Shown: positions 1-7,459, counted from the stretch's first letter. The stretch is DNA of 13,605 bases from an uncultured Ruminococcus sp. (GCA_900543105.1 UQQA01000067.1:1-13605); one strand, 5' to 3'. The notes: generated by a model from the letters alone, not told the origin. Program-made: numbers and translations.

Positions 1-3
1 TTA

Positions 4-105
4 ATACTAAACACCAATAAAATACAAGAAAAAATCTGCGCCGAAATCCTATATATGCGAGATTGTCGGCTTGATTTTTCCCAAATTTTAAATGGTGTTT
101 AGTAT
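4..105. repeat. Palindromic MITE-like element with 13-bp terminal inverted repeats
   Basis: The ends are perfect inverted repeats, ATACTAAACACCA at 4-16 and TGGTGTTTAGTAT at 93-105. Inside, further arms pair in register: 30-36 with 73-79 (AAAAATC/GATTTTT), 40-44 with 66-70 (GCCGA/TCGGC) and 45-48 with 61-64 (AATC/GATT, G65 bulged), so most of the element can fold into one long interrupted hairpin. It encodes nothing. It begins 27 bp downstream of the GH5 stop codon. The outermost bases of both arms are TA-containing (AT-ACTAA / TTAGT-AT), compatible with insertion at a TA dinucleotide. The element at 8076-8234 has the same terminal ATACTAA/TTAGTAT. Calling it mobile is inference; a purely structural 3'-end hairpin is the alternative. 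Confidence 0.6.
29..70 (-). terminator. Possible terminator of the GHL10-GH5 unit
   Basis: Read on the minus strand after the GH5 gene, the inner stem (GCCGA/TCGGC extended by AATC/GATT) is followed by GCAGATTTTTTC, a short U-rich tract. The stem is only about 9 bp with a bulge and sits inside the palindromic element 4-105, so the element may supply the 3' end of the mRNA. The downstream gene lies outside the window, so this is a weak call. Confidence 0.35.
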
Positions 106-132
106 AAATTTAAAAACTGCACCGTTTATGTA

Positions 133-1512
133 TTATTTCAAGCCTTCCATCAAAGCCTTTACTATTTTATCATGTTCCATTTTTGCCATATTTCTGTTAA
201 GCAAAAGAAAAGCTTCGCCGGAGCTGCTGTCGTTTCCGTTATCCCACCAGAAGCATGGAATGCCTGCCTTTTTCGCAGCCGAAACATAGTATTTTGCAAG
301 CTTTGCTCTTTCATCGTCATTTTTCTTGTTCAGAGAACCGGATTCGCCGACGATAACGGGAATCCCCTTGCTGATGAATTTATCGCTCAGTCCTTTGAGC
401 ATCGAATCGATCACTTTCTTATCATTATCGGTGAAAGTTGAAACTGTTGAACCGGTGTTCAATGCCATATCGTAAGGCAGATATGCATGGACCGAGATTA
501 TAACACGGCTGTCATCGGGAACTTCAAGCTCATTTATTGCCGCGCCGTCACAGTTTGCGGCATAGGGAGTTATCATAAGATAGCGAAGCTTGTTGTTTCC
601 GCCGCTCTTTCTGACGGTTTCGACAAAAAGCTTATTGTATTTGTTGATGACTTTACGCTCCTCTGCCGTTCCGCCGCTCCATTCTTTTGCGCTTCCCTCG
701 GTTCTCGGTTCGTTGAGTCCCTCAAAAATAAGGTGTTCGTCATAATCCTTAAATCGTTCCGATATCTGTTTCCATATTGATGTAAAACGTTCGGAAGTTT
801 CCTTGCTGTCCTTGCTCGGAACGAACCACCAGCCCTCATGGTGAGTATTGAGAATGACATACATATCGTTTTTGTAAGCATAGTCAACGACCGTCTGAAC
901 TCGGTCAAGCCACTGCTTGCTGATATTGTTTTTGCTGTCGAGATGCTCGCCCCAGCTTGTAGGGATACGAACTGCATTGAAGCCTGCCTTTTTTACAGCC
1001 TTTATCATATCTTCGGTAGTCTTTGGATTTCCCCATGCCGTTTCGTGAGCAAGATCGCCGTTTATCCAGCTTCCCGTGCAGTCGAGCGTATTTCCGAGAT
1101 TCCAGCCTATCTTTATGTTTTTCACAAAATCAAGTGCATCACCCGAAGAAGATATCGTATTCTTCGTTGTATCAGAGCCTGACGAAGCAGACTTTTTGAC
1201 CGTCACCTTGCAGGAAGCTTTGTATTTCGTATCCTTGATCTTAACAGTAACTGTAACGCTGCCAGCCTTTACACCAGTGACTTTACCCGATTTTGTAACG
1301 GTAGCTATCGTTTTATCGCTCGTCGACCACTGTAAAGTATAGTTCTTTACACCTGTTACAGTCGGTTTGAGAGTTATACTCTTCCCTACCATGACCGAAG
1401 CGGAAGTCTTGTTAAGAGCGACTCCCTTTTTAGCCGCGAATGCAGCCGTTGAGCAGAGCATTACGACCATGACTGCCGACATTATCAGCGAAATAAGCTT
1501 TTGGAATTTCAT
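133..1512 (-). CDS. Secreted GH5 glycoside hydrolase (subfamily 4-like endoglucanase/xyloglucanase) with BIG2 domain
   Basis: A 459-residue exported enzyme that should hydrolyse beta-1,4-glucan-type plant polysaccharide outside the cell. Residues 1-27 form a signal peptide (basic start, hydrophobic core, AFAA cleavage region). Residues about 30-106 are a BIG2 Ig-like domain (ALNKTSASVMVGKS, then WSTSDKTIATV and GKVTGVKAGS). A Ser/Thr-rich linker leads to the GH5 barrel, about 125-455: GWNLGNTLD at 137-144, VRIPTSW at 181-187, HHE at 224-226, NEP with the expected acid/base E268, HAYLPYD at 342-348, and the expected nucleophile E390 in VGES. WWDNG at 422-426 is typical of subfamily 4. The usual GEFG around the nucleophile reads GESG here. 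There is no dockerin, CBM or SLH domain, so how it is retained at the cell is unclear. The ATG is preceded by a GAGGG site and lies 13 bp after the upstream lipoprotein gene, so the two are probably co-transcribed. Exact substrate is inferred. Confidence 0.9.
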   Translation of the reverse strand: MKFQKLISLIMSAVMVVMLCSTAAFAAKKGVALNKTSASVMVGKSITLKPTVTGVKNYTLQWSTSDKTIATVTKSGKVTGVKAGSVTVTVKIKDTKYKASCKVTVKKSASSGSDTTKNTISSSGDALDFVKNIKIGWNLGNTLDCTGSWINGDLAHETAWGNPKTTEDMIKAVKKAGFNAVRIPTSWGEHLDSKNNISKQWLDRVQTVVDYAYKNDMYVILNTHHEGWWFVPSKDSKETSERFTSIWKQISERFKDYDEHLIFEGLNEPRTEGSAKEWSGGTAEERKVINKYNKLFVETVRKSGGNNKLRYLMITPYAANCDGAAINELEVPDDSRVIISVHAYLPYDMALNTGSTVSTFTDNDKKVIDSMLKGLSDKFISKGIPVIVGESGSLNKKNDDERAKLAKYYVSAAKKAGIPCFWWDNGNDSSSGEAFLLLNRNMAKMEHDKIVKALMEGLK

Positions 1513-1525
1513 AGTATTCCCTCAT

Positions 1526-3169
1526 TTATTTTTTTATGTTTGCAAGTTCAGCTTTGACCTGCTTTGCAACCGATGAATCGGGTTCAAATATCGAACCGTA
1601 TCTGAATATAGCAACGCCGCCGTAGTTGCCAAGATCTTTGGCGGCTTTCATCTGCCTTGAAATTATGTCGGAATTGTTCATCCACTCGTTTTTGCCGTTC
1701 GTGCCTGCATATGCGTCAGCCGCACCGATCTTGTAGCCTGCAAGTCCGATAACAAGCTTCACATTACCCGATGAAGTCATACTGCTCCAGAGTGCGATAG
1801 TTTCTTCATACGGCAGTGCGGCGTTATCAAACCCGAAGTAGACCTGCGGAAGAATATAGTCGCAGTAGTCGGTCGATCTGCACCATGTTTTAACGTCGGC
1901 ATAAAGCGTATCATAGTTGTTGCTTACACTGCCCTGCGGCGAGATGCCGAACAGTACGCTCGGATTTGCGCTGTGAACGGTCTTGTTCATTCGCTTTACC
2001 ATATCGTTTATGTTGTCCGTTCGCCATGACGAAAGGCTCTTTGCCGTTCCCGAAGCATTGTAAGCGGTGCTGTCAAACGAAGCCGCCGTTGTCGGATAAA
2101 AATAATCGTCGATCTGGATACCGTCAATGTCATAGCCCGAAACTATCTCGGAAATTCCGTCGGAGATAAGCTTTTCGACCTCGGGATAAGCAGGGTTCAG
2201 ATACCATCTTCCGTCCGATTTGACGATGTATTTTCCGCATTTGTCGCTGTCGTTGTACCATTTTTTTATAGTGTAGGAATCGGACAGGCTTTTGAGCTGG
2301 CTGTCGGTCATAAGGCGCATCGGATTTATCCAAGCGTGAACGGAAAGATTTCTGCTGTGCGCTTCCTCTACCATAATTTCAAGCGGGTCGTAGGAAAGCT
2401 TTGCTCCGATAGTCCCGTTGTAGCGGTCACCCGTCGGGAAAAGCTCCGAGCGGTAATAAGCATCGCCGAATGCTCTGACCTGAACATAAACGGTATTAAA
2501 GCTCAATGCCTTTACATTGTCGAAATACTCGCCGATAGTCGAGCGGAACGCTTTTGCCGACTTGTTCATCATTGCAGACGAATATTCGAGGTAGGATAGC
2601 CATATTCCCTTTTGTTCGCTGTAGTTTAGAGCGGAATAACCGTTTGTGCCATAGCTGTATGAAGCGGTTTCGGCAGGACTTTCCGATTGAAGCGTAAGCT
2701 CGGTCACAGCAGTTCCCTCAGCGGTCGTTGCTTCCGAAGCCTTGGTCTTCTTTTCTGTCGCCGTTTCCGAAGCCTTTGTCTGCTTCGTTGGCTCATTTTC
2801 AGCCTTGACAGTCACATTCTCGCCGTTCAATTCGTTTTCAATGAGATCATCTTCGGGCGGCTCGCTTTCAGCCGTTACTGTTTCGGTGACGGTTTCGGGT
2901 TCTTCCTGCTGTAAAGTTGTTTTACTTTCCGGCTCATTCGGTGCTTCTTCTGTCACGGACGAAACTACCTCAGTGACCTCAGTTTCTCCGGTAATTCCTG
3001 CTGTCTGCGTTGTTTCTTCGGTGAGAATAACACTGTTCGCCGTTTGAATATTCGCATCACGCGGTTCTTCGGAAACCTTTTTGCAGGCTGAAAAATTCGT
3101 GCATAGCATTAAAGCGGCAAATGCAGCTGTAAAAGCTTTACGCTTTACATTATGTGGATAAAAAGACAT
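1526..3169 (-). CDS. GHL10-family (DUF187) glycosyl hydrolase-like lipoprotein
   Basis: This 547-residue protein has an N-terminal lipoprotein signal ending FSAC, with C29 as the probable lipidated cysteine. A long Thr/Glu/Pro-rich low-complexity spacer (about 35-175) follows, then a GHL10 TIM-barrel-like domain from about 188 to the end. Family hallmarks are GIWLSYLEY at 188-196, YVQVRAFGDAYY, HAWINP at 278-283, IDGIQIDDYFYP ending at 359, FGISPQG, and ILPQVYFGF. The acidic pair in DDYFYP is the likely catalytic or binding site. Members act on cell-wall or surface polysaccharides; the substrate here is unknown. An upstream TTG at 3193 is open in frame, but ATG 3169 has AAAGGAAA 5-6 bases before it and gives a cleaner lipoprotein signal, so I chose ATG. 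It is first in a two-gene unit with the secreted GH5 13 bp downstream, so the pair may be a surface-anchored plus secreted carbohydrate-processing set. Confidence 0.85.
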   Translation of the reverse strand: MSFYPHNVKRKAFTAAFAALMLCTNFSACKKVSEEPRDANIQTANSVILTEETTQTAGITGETEVTEVVSSVTEEAPNEPESKTTLQQEEPETVTETVTAESEPPEDDLIENELNGENVTVKAENEPTKQTKASETATEKKTKASEATTAEGTAVTELTLQSESPAETASYSYGTNGYSALNYSEQKGIWLSYLEYSSAMMNKSAKAFRSTIGEYFDNVKALSFNTVYVQVRAFGDAYYRSELFPTGDRYNGTIGAKLSYDPLEIMVEEAHSRNLSVHAWINPMRLMTDSQLKSLSDSYTIKKWYNDSDKCGKYIVKSDGRWYLNPAYPEVEKLISDGISEIVSGYDIDGIQIDDYFYPTTAASFDSTAYNASGTAKSLSSWRTDNINDMVKRMNKTVHSANPSVLFGISPQGSVSNNYDTLYADVKTWCRSTDYCDYILPQVYFGFDNAALPYEETIALWSSMTSSGNVKLVIGLAGYKIGAADAYAGTNGKNEWMNNSDIISRQMKAAKDLGNYGGVAIFRYGSIFEPDSSVAKQVKAELANIKK

Positions 3170-3224
3170 CTGATTTCCTTTCAAATCTTGCAAAACCTTA
3201 CTCCGTATGAAAAAACTTATAATA

Positions 3225-3253
3225 ATTATATATCATTGACGGAAAAAAGTCAA
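3225..3253 (-). promoter_or_regulatory. Sigma-A-type promoter for the GHL10-GH5 unit
   Basis: On the minus strand, TTGACT (3253-3248) is followed after exactly 17 bases by a perfect TATAAT (3230-3225). Transcription would start near 3218, leaving a leader of about 50 nt before the ATG at 3169. A dyad ATTGAC-8-GTCAAT (3235-3240 and 3249-3254) overlaps the -35 box and spacer and could be an operator. Confidence 0.75.
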
Positions 3254-3359
3254 TTAATACACTGACATAATTATCGGTAATTTATGCATTTTATTTTTTT
3301 AAAGCGAATATTTCTTTTTTTACGGCAAAAAATAGAATTACATTTGAGGAGTTGAAGCT

Positions 3360-3719
3360 ATGAAGAAAAAAGGTAAGATTTTCTATTCTTTTCTGGGGGT
3401 GCTGACGGGCTTTGCAAACGGTCTTTTCGGCTCGGGTGGAGGAATTATCGCCGTGCCGATGCTTGAAAAGGCTGATATAGAACAGAAAAAATCACACGCG
3501 ACTTCACTTGCGCTCACACTGCCGCTGTCGGTCGTTTCGGTGATATTTTACACTTTTAAGGGATCGTTCGATTTCAAAGATGCGCTTCCGCTTATACCGT
3601 TCGGACTGGTCGGGGCTGTCATCGGGAGCATATTTCTCAAAAAAATACCTGCCAAGCCGCTGAAAATCCTTTTCGGCATTTTTCTTATAATCGCAGGCGG
3701 AAGGATGATATTCAAATGA
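3360..3719 (+). CDS. Half-size TauE/SafE-family permease, first of a pair
   Basis: A 119-residue integral membrane protein with about four hydrophobic segments (about 8-35, 47-66, 74-94, 100-117). It carries the glycine-rich family motif GLFGSGGG (21-28) followed by a hydrophobic VPML, typical of the repeat unit of TauE/SafE (DUF81) anion or sulfonate/sulfite exporters. Classical members are about 250 residues with two such repeats; this gene holds one. It overlaps the next gene by ATGA (3716-3719), so the two are translationally coupled and probably form a heteromer equal to one full transporter. GAGGAG at 3346-3351 sits 8 bases before the ATG. Substrate is unknown. It is divergent from the GHL10-GH5 unit with a 190-bp spacer; no convincing plus-strand promoter could be fixed there. 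Confidence 0.85.
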   Translation: MKKKGKIFYSFLGVLTGFANGLFGSGGGIIAVPMLEKADIEQKKSHATSLALTLPLSVVSVIFYTFKGSFDFKDALPLIPFGLVGAVIGSIFLKKIPAKPLKILFGIFLIIAGGRMIFK

Positions 3720-4084
3720 TACTGAGCTATATTGCCGCATTTCTGACGGGAATTTTCGCCGCGATGGGTGTCGGCGGCGGAATGATACTTATACTCTATC
3801 TGACGTTTTTCGCAGGCTTTTCTCAGCTTTCGGCACAGGGAATAAACCTTATCTACTTTATCCCTATCGCGCTTCTCTCTGTAATTATCCACACGAAGAA
3901 CAAGCTTATCGAATGGAAAAAGATAGTTCCCTCGCTAATTGCAGGAACAGCGTTCGCCGTACTCGGTGCTTTTGCCGCAGACTGTCTCGGTTCGGTAGTA
4001 CTCGGCAAAATTTTCGGCGGCTTTATTATCATAATCGGGATAAAGGAGCTTTTTGGCGGCTTTTCAAAAAAGAAATCGGTGTAA
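3716..4084 (+). CDS. Half-size TauE/SafE-family permease, second of a pair
   Basis: A 122-residue membrane protein with about four hydrophobic segments (about 3-32, 41-59, 71-93, 96-113) and the paired glycine motif MGVGGG at 17-22. It is homologous in layout to the gene just upstream but opens with MGVGGG instead of FGSGGG, so the two are diverged halves and not a recent duplication. Its ATG lies inside the stop region of the first gene (ATGA), with GGCGGAAGGA upstream acting as ribosome binding site. The C-terminus is basic (KKKSV). The last codons form part of the terminator hairpin stem. A single TauE/SafE protein broken by a frameshift is unlikely, because both halves have their own start, Shine-Dalgarno and glycine motif. 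Confidence 0.85.
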   Translation: MILSYIAAFLTGIFAAMGVGGGMILILYLTFFAGFSQLSAQGINLIYFIPIALLSVIIHTKNKLIEWKKIVPSLIAGTAFAVLGAFAADCLGSVVLGKIFGGFIIIIGIKELFGGFSKKKSV

Positions 4085-4112
4085 AGAGAGTATTCTTTAC
4101 ACCGATAATTTT
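4075..4112. terminator. Bidirectional intrinsic terminator between convergent genes
   Basis: A perfect 12-bp stem, ATCGGTGTAAAG (4075-4086) with CTTTACACCGAT (4095-4106), encloses an 8-base loop. It is followed on the plus strand by AATTTTA, and on the minus strand by TTTCTTTTTTG. The stem starts inside the end of the second TauE/SafE gene and ends just 4 bp from the stop of the GGDEF-EAL gene, so one hairpin can end both convergent transcripts. Confidence 0.85.
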
Positions 4113-6717
4113 ACTTTGAAATTGTTCCGTCAACAAGCTCACTGTGCATATCTTTTTTCTGAGTCTGCTGTTGTTTGAGTTTATCCTCACGCTCAACAGC
4201 AAGCTGTTTTTCGTGTTCTTCCATAATGTACTTGTCGGGTTTATGGAGATCATCATAGCGTTCAACGAATTCGAGCGCATCTTCCTCATTGAGCGGCTTG
4301 CTCATAAGGAAGCCCTGAATGTAGTCGCACTTCATATCCTTTAAGAAGTTGTACTGACCGACAGTTTCGATTCCCTCCGCAACGGTCTTGATGCCAAGGC
4401 TGTGAACAAGGTCGATTATCGAATCGGTGATAGCCTGATCGCGCTTGTTGTTGTTGATCTCGTCAACGAACGACTTATCGATCTTGAGGCACTTTATCGG
4501 GAAATTCTTGAGGTAGTTAAGCGACGAATAACCCGTTCCGAAATCATCGAGGGCGAGCGAAATTCCCATTTTGTTAAGCTCCTCAATAACGCTGTTGTCA
4601 TTATCGAGGAAGTCGATGAGCGTTGACTCTGTGATCTCGACTTGGATATTCTTTGTGTCAAGCTGTGTTATTTCAATAACGTGCTTTATCGAATCGAGAA
4701 AATCCGCTCTTTTCAGCTGTATCGGCGAAACATTGATAGACATAATGATGTCATCGCGGTAATTTTCGCAGAGCGTTTTGAGGAATCGGCAGGCGCTTTC
4801 AAATATCCACATACCGATCTGAACGATATCTCCCGTTTCCTCCGCAACATTGATGAACTCCTGCGGTGGTATATGTCCGAAAACAGGACTGTCCCAGCGG
4901 ACAAGGACTTCAAAGCCGTGGATATCGCAGGTGTCGCTCGAAATGATAGGCTGATAATTTAGGTAAAGTTCGCCGTTCTTTATCGCTTCGGATATCTGCT
5001 GTGAGATCGCAGCCTTGCTGAAATGCTGACGCTTTGCGGCATTCGTATAGAATGAAACTCTGTCCTTGCCGCTGTCCTTTGCCTTATGGAGAGCCATATC
5101 AGCATCACGAAGCAGCATATCAGCCGAATCATCATCGTCGGGATAGATCGAAACGCCGACTGAGAACTTGATGTAGATATTGTCGGACATTACCTTTATC
5201 TGCTTGGAGAATACAGACTGCATCGTGTCGATGGCTTTGTATATCTTCTGATAATCGTCGCCGAATTCGACAATGACGATGAATTCATCGCCGCTGAAAC
5301 GGAACACTCTGCCTATCTTGCTGAGTGAAGTGGAGAGCAACGTTGCAAATGTGCAGAGAACTGCATCGCCGAAATTATGTCCGAGGTTCTCGTTGAGCCA
5401 CTTGAAGTTGTCGAGGTCAACAAACATCACGGCAAATCTGCCGTCCGAGATAGTTTCGCTCGATTTATTTCTGCTTATGATAGATTCAAGATGATAGTAC
5501 AGCGTGTTTCTGTTCGGTATACCCGTAAGCGTATCGTTAAGGCTGTATTGAATGATTATCTCATTCTTTGCGGCAAACGTTGACGAAATTTTGTTGAGCT
5601 GTTCCGCCGTTTTGAGCAGATTATTGTCGGGGGCGACAGATGTATCGATAACATATTTGAAATTTTCCGAGGAAATATTATCGACCGATTCGGTTATCTT
5701 ATCGAGGAGCTTGTATTCATACTTCTGCTTGTTCTTGACGCATATTCCGAGCAGAACGAGCAGACATGCAAGAACGATTATTGAGCCTGTGAAGATGCCA
5801 TAAACTCCGCCGTCCATTGCCGCTTTATCGAAGAGAATGACCATATTCCAATTCGGAACGACAGATTTATCAACGAAGAAAAACGTCTTATTGTGTATGC
5901 CAAGACCGTTTGAATAGCTATCCAGTCCACTGTCGAGAGCTGATGACTGAACAAGTATATTGAGCAGCGGAGCAGAGTTGATATCATAGCTGTTCGCAAA
6001 CTCCTGACTTGACGGAGAATAAACGATGCTGCCGTAATTGCAGGTGATTATCGGGTAACAGCTGCTGCTGAGAGTGTACTGTTCGATGATCTTTGTAAAT
6101 CCCGACTTTTCGATATCCATGCCGATATATCCGATGATATTCTCGGAAGAATAAACGGGGGCAATGACCGATACAACGTCCTTTTCGGGGTAGATAAGCG
6201 AAGCTGTAAGCGATGTGCAGTATGTATAATCGTTCATTCCGCGGACAGAGATATCGTTATACCAGTAAAGGCTGTCGAGCTGAAGCTCCTCCATGCCTAT
6301 ATATGCACCCTCATTGGAAACAAGCGCTCTGTCATTTTCAAATATCACCCACGATGACAAAACATCGGAATTTTCAACTGTCATATCATAAAGCGTTTCG
6401 GTAACGGCTTCAAAATTGCTGTTTTTCTTTGCCGTCTGTTCGCTCTCCGCGCCCTCGCCGAGGAAATCAACGACCGCCTTTTCACCTGCGGCGGTTCTGA
6501 CCGCATCGAGCTTCGGCGACATATAGTCCCTGACGATATCGGAAATGACAGTGGCGGAATTGTTCATCATTACCATGCTGCTTGTTTCCGTTTTTATGCT
6601 CGCAAGAATATAAACGATGACTGTAAACGCCGCCAACAGCACTGCAAGCGATACTATAAAATAAAGCAAGACCTTATTCTGAACGGTTTTTAAATGTCTT
6701 TTTTTAGATTCTGACAT
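4111..6717 (-). CDS. Membrane sensor with Cache-like, GGDEF and EAL domains (c-di-GMP turnover)
   Basis: An 868-residue protein. TM1 spans about 16-40 and TM2 about 306-326; the roughly 260 residues between form an extracytoplasmic sensor resembling a dCache domain. The GGDEF domain covers about 390-560, with NDTLTGIPNR near 394-403 and signature SGDEF at 475-479. The inhibitory RxxD I-site is absent (Ser466 and Gly469 at the aligned positions). The EAL domain covers about 575-825: EVL at 603-605 in place of EAL, N662, E694, DDFGTGYSS from 724, K745, E781/E784 and Q801 all match metal-binding and catalytic positions, so phosphodiesterase activity is likely. Whether the SGDEF cyclase is active or is a GTP-binding regulator is open. 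The tail is Lys/Gln/Glu-rich. ATG 6717 is preferred, with AAAAGGGG 8-9 bases upstream; an upstream in-frame ATG at 6759 has a poor site and lies in a dyad. It has its own promoter. Confidence 0.9.
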   Translation of the reverse strand: MSESKKRHLKTVQNKVLLYFIVSLAVLLAAFTVIVYILASIKTETSSMVMMNNSATVISDIVRDYMSPKLDAVRTAAGEKAVVDFLGEGAESEQTAKKNSNFEAVTETLYDMTVENSDVLSSWVIFENDRALVSNEGAYIGMEELQLDSLYWYNDISVRGMNDYTYCTSLTASLIYPEKDVVSVIAPVYSSENIIGYIGMDIEKSGFTKIIEQYTLSSSCYPIITCNYGSIVYSPSSQEFANSYDINSAPLLNILVQSSALDSGLDSYSNGLGIHNKTFFFVDKSVVPNWNMVILFDKAAMDGGVYGIFTGSIIVLACLLVLLGICVKNKQKYEYKLLDKITESVDNISSENFKYVIDTSVAPDNNLLKTAEQLNKISSTFAAKNEIIIQYSLNDTLTGIPNRNTLYYHLESIISRNKSSETISDGRFAVMFVDLDNFKWLNENLGHNFGDAVLCTFATLLSTSLSKIGRVFRFSGDEFIVIVEFGDDYQKIYKAIDTMQSVFSKQIKVMSDNIYIKFSVGVSIYPDDDDSADMLLRDADMALHKAKDSGKDRVSFYTNAAKRQHFSKAAISQQISEAIKNGELYLNYQPIISSDTCDIHGFEVLVRWDSPVFGHIPPQEFINVAEETGDIVQIGMWIFESACRFLKTLCENYRDDIIMSINVSPIQLKRADFLDSIKHVIEITQLDTKNIQVEITESTLIDFLDNDNSVIEELNKMGISLALDDFGTGYSSLNYLKNFPIKCLKIDKSFVDEINNNKRDQAITDSIIDLVHSLGIKTVAEGIETVGQYNFLKDMKCDYIQGFLMSKPLNEEDALEFVERYDDLHKPDKYIMEEHEKQLAVEREDKLKQQQTQKKDMHSELVDGTISK

Positions 6718-6741
6718 ATAATAGCCCCTTTTTATCCCAAC

Positions 6742-6758
6742 TGAATGGTATCCATTCA
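6742..6758. promoter_or_regulatory. Operator-like perfect dyad in the GGDEF-EAL leader
   Basis: TGAATGG-TAT-CCATTCA is a perfect 7-3-7 inverted repeat just downstream of the predicted transcription start and about 25 bp before the chosen ATG. It could bind a dimeric repressor or form a small leader hairpin. Function is inferred from symmetry and position only. Confidence 0.35.
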
Positions 6759-6779
6759 TGACGAAAATTTCTCTTTTGT

Positions 6780-6808
6780 ATTATACCACATATTAATTTT
6801 TTAGTAAA
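6780..6808 (-). promoter_or_regulatory. Extended -10 promoter for the GGDEF-EAL gene
   Basis: On the minus strand, TTTACT (6808-6803) is followed after 17 bases by a perfect TATAAT (6785-6780) preceded by TGG, an extended -10. The start site would be near 6773. It lies in the 181-bp AT-rich spacer between the 186-residue membrane protein gene and the sensor gene, so the sensor need not depend on read-through. Confidence 0.65.
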
Positions 6809-6898
6809 TATTTTTTCGTTTTTATTGGAACATAATACAAAAATTGCACAATTTCTTAGCTGATTTTTACAACAATTATTGCATTTATTTATACACAT

Positions 6899-7459
6899 TT
6901 AATTTTTATACATAAAATTGACTATATCCACATCTTTATATGTCAAAATATATGTCGCAATAATGACTGCGCACTGGCTGAGGACGAGCAGACCAAGTCC
7001 GATCAATCCCCAAACCGAGAGAACTTCAATAGTCCTTTCCGATGTAAAGCTGTCAACGAAAGGAACGGTGAAAAGATCCGCAAGCAGGAAAAAATTGAAC
7101 ATATCACGGATAACGCCTATCTTCGACAGCACAAGAATTATATACATAACAATAGAAATTATCGGACCGCCGATCGCCATTTTCACGGGCATATACTTAT
7201 CATAAGGGATATTGTGATAAGTCACGGCATCGCGGTCTTTTTTCGCCGCATTGAACGCCCAGTTGAAGTAAAGTCCGAGCGTGAGGACGAGCGTACATAT
7301 CCCGATTATTACTTTAAGCACGACCGAGCCGCCGAACATTCCGTTCATTGCGATCATTGATATTACCAGAAACATTGACATAAATTCGGCGATAATGCTG
7401 TAGCCTATGCCTTTTAAAATTCTTTTGAAAATATTCTCCGTTTTGAAGCTTTCGGACAT
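6899..7459 (-). CDS. Uncharacterised multi-pass membrane protein
   Basis: A 186-residue protein I do not recognise. It has strongly hydrophobic segments at about 15-42, 46-68, 93-113 and 146-174, plus a weaker one at about 119-136, so four or five membrane passes. The N-terminus is basic and amphipathic (FKTENIFKRILKG). Between the second and third passes is a charged stretch with Lys/Arg/Asp and Tyr (KKDRDAVTYHNIPYDKY, about 73-89). No catalytic motif or known transporter signature is visible. The layout loosely recalls Yip1-type or other small helical membrane families, but I would not assign one. The ATG is preceded by AAAGGATC at about 7 bases. It has its own good promoter and sits upstream of the GGDEF-EAL gene on the same strand, divergent from the 142-residue helical protein gene. 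Confidence 0.75.
   Translation of the reverse strand: MSESFKTENIFKRILKGIGYSIIAEFMSMFLVISMIAMNGMFGGSVVLKVIIGICTLVLTLGLYFNWAFNAAKKDRDAVTYHNIPYDKYMPVKMAIGGPIISIVMYIILVLSKIGVIRDMFNFFLLADLFTVPFVDSFTSERTIEVLSVWGLIGLGLLVLSQCAVIIATYILTYKDVDIVNFMYKN

Noticed and set aside
573..977. Open frame of 134 codons antisense-frame-shifted within the GH5 gene
   Set aside because: It lies wholly inside a well supported gene on the same strand in another frame, with no domain or ribosome binding site.
3170..3193. TTG-initiated 8-residue N-terminal extension of the GHL10 lipoprotein
   Set aside because: ATG 3169 has a well spaced AAAGGAAA and gives a standard lipoprotein signal; the TTG has no Shine-Dalgarno.
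3262..3288. CTGACA with TATGCA as plus-strand promoter of the TauE/SafE pair
   Set aside because: The spacer is 15 bases and the -10 is poor.
4075..4106. 12-bp inverted repeat as a third palindromic element
   Set aside because: It lacks the ATACTAA/TTAGTAT ends and has T-tracts on both sides, so it is an ordinary bidirectional terminator.
6718..6759. Upstream ATG start (6759) for the GGDEF-EAL gene
   Set aside because: Only a weak purine stretch precedes it, it lies in a perfect dyad, and ATG 6717 has a GGGG-type site at good distance.
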